The notes under the pieces were generated by a model. The model was not told where the DNA came from. It worked only from the letters and a program-made list of their open reading frames with translations, and did not search any database. Both the position numbers and the translations under genes were made by a program. 33,551 bases of DNA from a virus. This document shows positions 1 to 5,282 of this stretch, piece after piece (the first letter of the stretch is position 1; each line of letters starts with the position of its first letter). The stretch covers positions 1 to 33,551 of the IMG/VR virus record IMGVR_UViG_3300030380_005493; one strand, written 5' to 3'.

Positions 1-1
1 G

Positions 2-175
2 ATTGCAGAATTAGAAAGAATAGAGGCTGAACGTATTGCTGCAGAAGAAGCAGAAGCTGCAAGACTAGAAGCAGAAAGACTTGAACAAGAACTGCTTACA
101 CTAAAGGAGCAAGATGAAGTCAGCACTATCGAGCCTGTTATTGACCCTGTGCCTGTTAACGTCCACAACGACTAG
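2..175 (+). CDS. C-terminal end of a coiled-coil protein (partial)
   Basis: An open frame runs in from the left edge and stops with TAG at 173-175. The visible 57 residues are almost pure charged helix (I-A-E-L-E-R-I-E-A-E-R type heptads, rich in Ala, Glu, Arg and Leu), followed by a short Pro/Val tail ending in NVHND. This is a coiled coil and nothing more specific can be said. The next gene starts inside it at 114, a 62-bp overlap, which suggests both are translated from one message. The N-terminus and the function lie outside the window. The frame is supported by coding-like composition and by the clean stop. Confidence 0.6.
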   Translation: MAELERIEAERIAAEEAEAARLEAERLEQELLTLKEQDEVSTIEPVIDPVPVNVHND

Positions 176-1727
176 TACAGAAATAAACACAGGAAATATT
201 CTTAACAACTCCACTTTTGGAACTGGCAGCACTACAACTACAACTGGTTGGTCAACAGACGGTGATGACGGTATTCATACTCACGGTGCCTGGAATGGAT
301 TTCCATATGAAACAGGCATGGACAGCAGTGGTGGTGTATTAGCATTCGAAGGACATGAAGAAGACAATGTATACCAGGATGTAGATTTAGTTGATGATGG
401 TCACTTAACACAATCACAAATGAATCAAGGTTTTACCTCAACCATGGGAGCAGACGTATGGTTTTGGAACAACATAGATAACACACTTACTCTTAAACAA
501 ACTATTACAGGAGCTGATGGTTCAGTATCTACGCAAGTTAGAGAAATAACTGGCACCAGTGGTTCAACTGGCAATAAGTTTACTAATTATACAAACGTAC
601 ACATCGAGGGTTCAAATACACAAACAGATATTACAATTAGAGCAGAGTTATTTAATGAAACTTCAGGTACAGCTTATGACAATTCTCATCGTGGACCAGA
701 TGTAGATAACGTTACATTAGATGTAACATATCAAAATGTAGCTCCTATTAACGAAGATGCACAAGAAGCTATAGATGACATAGAAGACAACATACCTGAC
801 ATACCTGACGATATATTTGATGAACCAGATTTTATATTTGAGGAAGAATATTTTGTTTGGGAAGAAGATTTTTATTTTGATGATAGTTTTGCAATAGAAG
901 ACGAATTCTCTGTTTACGAAATGCCAGAAGAATTTGAGATTATAGAAATGCCAGAAGAATTTGAAGAGATGGTAATGGAGATGCCTGAAGAGATGACAAT
1001 GGAAATGCCAGCTGACATGGAAGATGCTTTTGCTGTAGTGTCAGATGATTTACCAGAAATGGAGATGACAGAAGAGATGGAAGAAGAATTTGTAGAAGAT
1101 GAGATAATAGAAATGGAGGAAGAACCTACAGAAATAGCCACAAACGAGGAAAGTGTTGACATGGAAGCTGAAACAGATGAGAGTGTAACAGAAATGCCTA
1201 GTGAAGAGGCAGAAGAAATGGAGGTGGTTGAAAATGAAAAACCCCAAAAGAATGAAGAATCTTCTGAAAGTTCTGAAGAAGCATTGGAAGAAGAGTCGGG
1301 ATCGGAAGAAAGCGTTTCAGAGACTGTTGAGGATGAGAAAGAATCAATGGCGGAAACAGATGTTGCTGACGGAGGAGAAATTAGAACCAAAAATATTGAG
1401 GTCAGTAAGACTATAAAAATTAAAAATGTGGATATTGGCGAGATAAAAGTTCAAGTCAATCCAAAAGATATATTTAAGGAGGTCGTAAGTTTAGACTCCT
1501 ACGAAGGTAAGGATTTCTACAAAGACAACGGCCTCCAATACGAAGTTAACGACAGCTTTTTTGAGCAAGCTAGCATGATTCAATACAACAAAGAAATATA
1601 CAGTAACATAACGTTGATAGCGTACGTGCAAACTGACCCTGTAGAGATACAAAGAAGGCAGTTAGAGGATTTGGCTATACAAAAAGCAGGCATTATGATA
1701 GAACTTAAGCTCTTGAGAGGAGAATAA
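114..1727 (+). CDS. Secreted protein: carbohydrate-binding-like domain, acidic EMPEE repeat region, C-terminal domain
   Basis: 537 aa. Residues 1-22 look like a signal peptide (basic start, Leu-rich core, small residues). Residues about 24-206 are beta-rich. They open with NILNNSTFGTG followed by GW and close with GPDVDNVTLDVTY, the usual first and last strands of galactose-binding-like/CBM jelly rolls; sugar binding is inferred. Residues about 211-415 are strongly acidic with repeated EMPEE/EMTEE units (268-330), a likely disordered or calcium-binding spacer. Residues about 420-537 form a mixed, less acidic C-terminal domain that I do not recognise. The start is set by AAAGGAG five bases before the ATG. 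It is followed one base later by the next gene. It could be a lysis, entry or surface-attached factor; the family is unknown to me. Confidence 0.8.
   Translation: MKSALSSLLLTLCLLTSTTTSTEINTGNILNNSTFGTGSTTTTTGWSTDGDDGIHTHGAWNGFPYETGMDSSGGVLAFEGHEEDNVYQDVDLVDDGHLTQSQMNQGFTSTMGADVWFWNNIDNTLTLKQTITGADGSVSTQVREITGTSGSTGNKFTNYTNVHIEGSNTQTDITIRAELFNETSGTAYDNSHRGPDVDNVTLDVTYQNVAPINEDAQEAIDDIEDNIPDIPDDIFDEPDFIFEEEYFVWEEDFYFDDSFAIEDEFSVYEMPEEFEIIEMPEEFEEMVMEMPEEMTMEMPADMEDAFAVVSDDLPEMEMTEEMEEEFVEDEIIEMEEEPTEIATNEESVDMEAETDESVTEMPSEEAEEMEVVENEKPQKNEESSESSEEALEEESGSEESVSETVEDEKESMAETDVADGGEIRTKNIEVSKTIKIKNVDIGEIKVQVNPKDIFKEVVSLDSYEGKDFYKDNGLQYEVNDSFFEQASMIQYNKEIYSNITLIAYVQTDPVEIQRRQLEDLAIQKAGIMIELKLLRGE
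918..1200 (+). repeat. EMPEE-type acidic repeat tract
   Basis: Within the 537-aa gene, a 20-base unit coding for EMPEEF occurs exactly at 918-937 and 945-964 (27-bp period). Degenerate copies (EMPEEM, EMPADM, EMEMTEEM, EMPSEE) follow to about 1200. Low complexity here also creates long open frames on the other strand, which are artefacts. Confidence 0.75.
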
Positions 1728-1728
1728 A

Positions 1729-2217
1729 ATGAAATTAATAGAAAAATTGTCTACATATGCTGCACTCCTTGGCGTCATAGGGGCCATTGGCGGAGGTTTT
1801 TACACCTGGGGCCAATTTAACTCACGTCTTGATGCGATAGAAGCAACACCAGCTGTTGATTTATCTTCATTACACGCAAAAGATAAAGAGATTTCCAAGA
1901 AAGTTGATGAAGCTTTATTATATGCAAATGAATATAAAGTAGATTTGATAGACAGAATTAAAAAAGTAGATGACAAAATTGTACCTGTTGATTTAACTAA
2001 AGTGTTTAAAGAAATAGGTAAAGTAAGAGAACAGATGGCTATGATAGATATACCAGAGGCAGCTGATCTAACACCGATTTCTAATGCCATAAAGGGATTA
2101 GAATCAGCTCTTTCAGAGCTGTCACAACAAGTAGCTATTGCCCTAAAAGAAAATGAATTGCAAGATATTCAAATAAAAGAAATAAAGGCATCAAGCAGTA
2201 ACCCCTTAAGTAAATAG
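1729..2217 (+). CDS. Single-pass membrane coiled-coil protein
   Basis: 162 aa. Residues about 10-27 (YAALLGVIGAIGGGFYTWG) form one hydrophobic, Gly-rich membrane segment. The rest (about 30-150) is hydrophilic helix with heptad-like spacing, so it probably anchors in the inner membrane with a long coiled coil on one side. This architecture is seen in phage i-spanins and in some tail or lysis accessory proteins, but I see no specific family signature. It begins one base after the stop of the secreted protein, with GAGAGGAG upstream as ribosome site, and is followed eight bases later by the Lys-rich gene, so the three are one operon. A role in lysis or envelope contact is only a guess. Confidence 0.7.
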   Translation: MKLIEKLSTYAALLGVIGAIGGGFYTWGQFNSRLDAIEATPAVDLSSLHAKDKEISKKVDEALLYANEYKVDLIDRIKKVDDKIVPVDLTKVFKEIGKVREQMAMIDIPEAADLTPISNAIKGLESALSELSQQVAIALKENELQDIQIKEIKASSSNPLSK

Positions 2218-2225
2218 GAGAACTT

Positions 2226-2582
2226 ATGAAAAAACAAATGAAGAAAAAAAGCAGCAAAGCTAGTAAGTTTGGAATGCTTTCTGTAAAGGCAGGAATAGAT
2301 AAAAATCCTAATCCTACAAAAGCAGATAGAATTGCTGGCGCCAAAAAAGGCAAAAAGAAAATGATGGGCGGAGGTATGATGAAAAAAGATCCTACAGCTG
2401 TCGGTTATGCAGAAGGTGGTAAAGTCAAAAAAGGATACCACAGAACCAAGGACGGCAGAGTAGCCAAAAAAGGTTTATATTATTATATGAACAGAGCAAA
2501 GAAAAGAGGAACAAGTAAACCTGGTAAAGGTACTGTTACCGATAAAGCTCTAAAAAGATCTGCAAAGACTGCTAAGAAATAG
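2226..2582 (+). CDS. Lys-rich basic protein
   Basis: 118 aa, roughly one third Lys/Arg, with Gly/Met-rich stretches (KKMMGGGMMKKD) and an AEGGKVKKG segment near residues 64-72 that resembles the Gly-Gly motifs in the virion proteins on the other strand. Composition suggests nucleic-acid or membrane binding, for example a DNA-condensing virion component; this is inference. It is similar in style but not obviously in sequence to the 120-aa Lys-rich protein at 22639-23001. The start has AGGAG seven bases upstream. Its last 11 bases overlap the convergent sufE gene, and a terminator is built into this overlap. Confidence 0.7.
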   Translation: MKKQMKKKSSKASKFGMLSVKAGIDKNPNPTKADRIAGAKKGKKKMMGGGMMKKDPTAVGYAEGGKVKKGYHRTKDGRVAKKGLYYYMNRAKKRGTSKPGKGTVTDKALKRSAKTAKK

Positions 2583-2602
2583 CATACTCTTTAATTTTTT
2601 TT
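2564..2602 (+). terminator. Intrinsic terminator of the + strand operon, embedded in gene ends
   Basis: AAAGA (2564-2568) and TGCTA (2570-2574) pair with TAGCA (2580-2584) and TCTTT (2588-2592) around an AGAAA loop, followed by eight Ts at 2595-2602. The stem is AT-rich with one internal loop. It spans the stop codons of both the Lys-rich gene and the convergent sufE gene. Read on the other strand the hairpin is followed only by a weak T run, so it is mainly a + strand terminator. Confidence 0.55.
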
Positions 2603-2973
2603 AACATGCCATGGACGCCGTTGTTGCGTCCTGGCGTTAATATTGTCTCCAATTTTAAAATATTAAATTCATCCTGATCAAAATTTACTATCTCTTTTGC
2701 AGTAGATCCACTGTAAACATCAGCAATTAAATTTACCATACCCTTACTAATTAATGCAGCTGAATCTGCAGTAAAATAAATTTTATCTTCTACAAAATGC
2801 GGAACTAACCAAGTTTGTGTTTGACAACCTTGTACTTCAAATGATTTTACTTTGTGTTCTTCATCAAACAAATTAGAATTTTTACCAAACTCCATGATCC
2901 AAACAAATTTGTCTTGGTCACCGTCTATATTATTTAGAACTTGTGCGTATCTTTCTAGTTTTCTTTTTATCAT
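2572..2973 (-). CDS. sufE: SufE-like sulfur acceptor (Fe-S cluster assembly)
   Basis: 133 aa, about the length of cellular SufE. SufE takes persulfide sulfur from the cysteine desulfurase SufS and passes it on, normally to the SufBCD scaffold. The diagnostic block is present: FEVQGCQTQTWLV with Cys50 as the expected persulfide cysteine, then ADSAALISKGMVNLIADVY, then TAKEIVNFD, and LTPGRNNGVHGMLKKI near the C-terminus; these match the SufE/CsdE fold throughout. No SufS is visible, so host SufS would be needed. It is the last gene of the operon. The start overlaps the preceding small gene by 44 bp and has only a weak ribosome site, but the N-terminal length fits the family. SufE function is confident; the phage use is open. 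Confidence 0.9.
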   Translation of the reverse strand: MIKRKLERYAQVLNNIDGDQDKFVWIMEFGKNSNLFDEEHKVKSFEVQGCQTQTWLVPHFVEDKIYFTADSAALISKGMVNLIADVYSGSTAKEIVNFDQDEFNILKLETILTPGRNNGVHGMLKKIKEYAIS

Positions 2974-3085
2974 CTTTAACTTCTTTCATCCAACTTTCTT
3001 TAGGTCCGTAATAATATGCTGTTGTTTCTTCGTATGGATATACTTTTCTTTTTTCTTTGTAAGTTTGTAAAATATATTTAGACAT
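2930..3085 (-). CDS. Small basic hypothetical protein (51 aa)
   Basis: A 51-residue frame starts at ATG 3085-3083 and stops with TAA at 2932-2930. It begins MSKYILQTYKEKRKVYPYEE, has three Tyr before GPKESW, and ends in a Lys/Arg-rich tail. Its first eight bases (ATGTCTAA) overlap the stop of the upstream 104-aa gene, the same junction style used elsewhere in this operon, and it fills the stretch between that gene and sufE that would otherwise be empty. It overlaps the sufE start by 44 bp. No family recognised. Junction type and position support it; its small size keeps confidence moderate. Confidence 0.55.
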   Translation of the reverse strand: MSKYILQTYKEKRKVYPYEETTAYYYGPKESWMKEVKDDKKKTRKIRTSSK

Positions 3086-3392
3086 TACAAGTCTCCAACA
3101 TTTTTATGCATGCAACTTTATCTACAGATGTAGGCAAAGGTTCAAGGTCCTCGATTATTATTTCGTTGTCATCTTGCATCTCATTACTTTTTATGTATGA
3201 ACAACCTGAAACTAGCAAAAAGAAGATAAAGAAGTAAAAAACCATCAAACTGCCCCATAGAATCACCCGGGTCATCCGTTTAAACCCCGATAGCGGGTCG
3301 TTTTTGGCCTTTTTTATTTCGCGGAATTCAGCCATTTCTTGGTCATAGGTCCAAACAGCCATTTCTTCGTTTTTTCGCCATTGATTAGTCAT
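3078..3392 (-). CDS. Small membrane protein / possible lipoprotein
   Basis: 104 aa: a charged N-terminal part (1-39), a hydrophobic segment (about 42-62) ending in LLVSGC, which fits a lipobox with Cys64, then an acidic tail (about 70-104) with two more Cys. A strong TAGGAGG lies before the ATG at 3392, supporting the long form as a membrane protein with its N-terminus inside. An internal ATG (Met40, at 3275) would give a classical 65-aa lipoprotein with Cys25. Either way it would sit at the inner or outer membrane; an o-spanin-like lysis role is possible but unproven. It overlaps the oxygenase gene by eight bases (ATGACTAA). Confidence 0.65.
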   Translation of the reverse strand: MTNQWRKNEEMAVWTYDQEMAEFREIKKAKNDPLSGFKRMTRVILWGSLMVFYFFIFFLLVSGCSYIKSNEMQDDNEIIIEDLEPLPTSVDKVACIKMLETCNV

Positions 3393-4008
3393 TTTTCCTC
3401 CTATCTGGCATATTGATTACATTTGACTCCTCTTTAAAATTTATTTTTGCATTAAATGCAATTGTAATACGTTGTCTGTTACTTCTATTTATATCTACGT
3501 CATGTAAAAGATAAGATGGAAAGCAAAGTACATCACCATCACTAGGTGAATGCGCTATCATGTTTGCATGTGGCATGTGATTAGGTATCATACGATACAT
3601 TTGTTCATGTGTAGCAAATCTAATTAGACCTGTGTTAGCTCCTTGTACATAATACACACCTGATAGATCTGCATCTGCACGGTAGTGTGAATGAAATATA
3701 TTATTGCTGCCTGTCTCGTTTACATTTGTCCAATAAGTTATCTGTGCATCCATAGGTTTTTTAGGAAAGTAATGATCCATGTATGCTGATAGTATCATGC
3801 CTATTGGTTTCATAAGTTCTTGTTCACATTTATATTTAAACATACTACGCCAACAACCAGGATTAGTGCTTATCATACCACCAGGATTATTACCTCGCTC
3901 TTTTTCTATTTCTGCCATTAATAAATTATTTAAATTTTCATGATTGTTCCAACGTTTATAAAACAATCGTGTGTCTTGTATTGGTATTTTACTTATTATT
4001 TCTGTCAT
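3385..4008 (-). CDS. 2OG-Fe(II) oxygenase (TIGR02466-like)
   Basis: 207 aa. Double-stranded beta-helix dioxygenase motifs are visible: HSH at 106-108 followed by DLSGVYYVQG, then GDVLCFPSYLLHDV with the distal His169, and RQRITIAFN with an Arg (178 or 180) for 2-oxoglutarate. Such enzymes use Fe(II), O2 and 2-oxoglutarate to hydroxylate proteins, nucleic acids or small molecules; the phage/cyanobacterial TIGR02466-type group has no firmly known substrate. The start was moved to ATG 4008 because GGAGG lies five bases upstream; the longer frame from 4035 lacks such a site. It lies between the zinc-finger and lipoprotein genes, in the same operon as the PP-loop and SufE genes. Confidence 0.82.
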   Translation of the reverse strand: MTEIISKIPIQDTRLFYKRWNNHENLNNLLMAEIEKERGNNPGGMISTNPGCWRSMFKYKCEQELMKPIGMILSAYMDHYFPKKPMDAQITYWTNVNETGSNNIFHSHYRADADLSGVYYVQGANTGLIRFATHEQMYRMIPNHMPHANMIAHSPSDGDVLCFPSYLLHDVDINRSNRQRITIAFNAKINFKEESNVINMPDRRKND

Positions 4009-4189
4009 AGTCCTCCGTTGAGCATGCTGGCCCACAAAAAAATATCATTCTATATTCTTGTTCAGCATGAAATTTTCTGTCCTTCCAATATAATAATTTT
4101 TTAAACCATTGTCTACATACAGAACATCTAAACTCTGGTCCTTCTCTTAGATCCTCCTTTTTATACTCCACATATACCTTCGCACTCAT
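3989..4189 (-). CDS. Small zinc-finger protein
   Basis: 66 aa from ATG 4189. Four cysteines in a C-x2-C...C-x3-C layout (22, 25, 52, 56: CSVC and CGPAC) with aromatic and basic residues between them point to a single zinc-binding treble-clef or ribbon. It could bind nucleic acid or act as a partner of a neighbouring enzyme. The start is uncertain: ATG 4189 lies inside the end of the PP-loop gene and has no clear ribosome site, while an ATG at 4219 gives 76 aa. A strong AAGGAGG at about 4151-4158 is followed by no usable start in this frame. The 3' end overlaps the oxygenase gene by 20 bp. Confidence 0.65.
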   Translation of the reverse strand: MSAKVYVEYKKEDLREGPEFRCSVCRQWFKKLLYWKDRKFHAEQEYRMIFFCGPACSTEDYDRNNK

Positions 4190-5282
4190 CTGCAAATTCT
4201 TCATCAAATGTTTCACCAAATAATGATGCTTGTTTTTTTGGTTCTAAGAAATCTATATCTCCCAAAGGCTTAGCTGATTTATGTAAATACAGCTTTGCTT
4301 CAGAATTTTTTAATCCATTTCTAATTAAATTATCTACTTCTACAGCATCTGCAAAATCCTCTGGGTAATTTTTTTGCATGTTTTTCCATTGATCATTGTG
4401 ATGATAAGGACAACCTATGCACGATGATTTGCCAGGCATAGGATGTTTTTTTATATCTTTATACCAATTAAGACAATCCATACGAGACATTTTCATTTCT
4501 ATCAAAGGCCAACGTGACGTTAACCACGGCAATCTAGCATTTTTCATACGCATTGCTTCGTCTGTAGATATACCTATCCATTGTTCTACAATCATGTCTT
4601 TAGGCACTCTATGTTTAGGTTTTACACCAAGTAACTCTCTCATTTTCTTTTGTATAGGGATAACTTTATAATCGTGCGTACACTGACGATAAAGCATCCC
4701 TACACGTCCACCTTCACGTGCAGCAAACAACGGTGGGTTTGGTACACGTCCAGCAAAGGATTTATCCGCTTCTTTAGATCCTGGTTCTGGATTCGCTGCT
4801 TTGATAAGGTCTTCTCTGATGTTTCCTCGCTCCACAGTAATTATAGGACAAATCGTTATTGCTTTTTTTAAATATTCTACATGCTCATACACAAATTTAG
4901 GTTCCCACCCAGTGTCAGCAAATATCATATAATCTGGTTTATGTTTTGTTAATCCTTCTTGCGCCATGAGCGCCAAACAGGATGACTGAACCCCTGCACC
5001 GAGTGATAGAATCCGCAAGGTCGGCTCTCTTTGTTCGCCTTGTCCTTCTGTGCTGTCGTAATCTGCTCTGTTACCGTTTTTAAGTAAGTTAGTTGTTTTA
5101 AAATATTTAGGCTCAACCGTAGCTGCAACTGCTGCCATGTTGTTAAGCCTTTTTTGATCAACTTTCTTAGACATTTGCTCAAGAACTTTTCTCCTTTCGT
5201 ACTCCATTTGTTCTGAATTAATGGCAAAATTGCTTTTTTTAATCGCAGCTCTAACCTTACCCTGTTCTCTGTATTTACTCAT
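4161..5282 (-). CDS. PP-loop ATPase, PAPS-reductase/DndC-like
   Basis: 373 aa. After a charged N-terminal extension (1-88), the adenine-nucleotide alpha-hydrolase core begins with the PP-loop SLGAGVQSS (93-101), then FADTGWEP (121-128). Cys201 (RQCTHDYK), Cys270 and the pair Cys288/Cys291 (SSCIGCPYHH) could hold an Fe-S cluster, as in DndC/CysH-type proteins. The extreme C-terminus is ECEGICGV, reminiscent of the redox-active Cys tail of CysH. Family members reduce PAPS or adenylate a substrate for sulfur insertion into tRNA or DNA; which one applies here is not shown. The start overlaps the polymerase stop as ATGA. Company with sufE favours sulfur transfer. Confidence 0.82.
   Translation of the reverse strand: MSKYREQGKVRAAIKKSNFAINSEQMEYERRKVLEQMSKKVDQKRLNNMAAVAATVEPKYFKTTNLLKNGNRADYDSTEGQGEQREPTLRILSLGAGVQSSCLALMAQEGLTKHKPDYMIFADTGWEPKFVYEHVEYLKKAITICPIITVERGNIREDLIKAANPEPGSKEADKSFAGRVPNPPLFAAREGGRVGMLYRQCTHDYKVIPIQKKMRELLGVKPKHRVPKDMIVEQWIGISTDEAMRMKNARLPWLTSRWPLIEMKMSRMDCLNWYKDIKKHPMPGKSSCIGCPYHHNDQWKNMQKNYPEDFADAVEVDNLIRNGLKNSEAKLYLHKSAKPLGDIDFLEPKKQASLFGETFDEEFADECEGICGV

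Noticed and set aside
914-1390. Long Ser-rich frame on the - strand (and short Lys-rich frame on + at 1201-1416) opposite the acidic region
   Set aside because: Both are shadows of the Glu/Met/Ser-rich codons of the secreted protein; no ribosome site, and the true frame continues with signal peptide and domain structure.
2613-2631. Six-base-pair GGACGC/GCGTCC hairpin inside the end of sufE
   Set aside because: No T run follows on either strand; it lies within the conserved LTPGRNNGVHGM coding region.
3282-3305. GC-rich hairpin followed by Ts on the + strand, terminator-like
   Set aside because: No + strand gene is transcribed here, the T run is short and overlaps the stem; it is listed only in connection with the possible internal start of the membrane protein.
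4151-4160. Strong AAGGAGG after the PP-loop gene stop suggesting another start for the zinc-finger gene
   Set aside because: No ATG, GTG or TTG follows at suitable distance in the zinc-finger frame; an ATG in another frame meets a stop after four codons.
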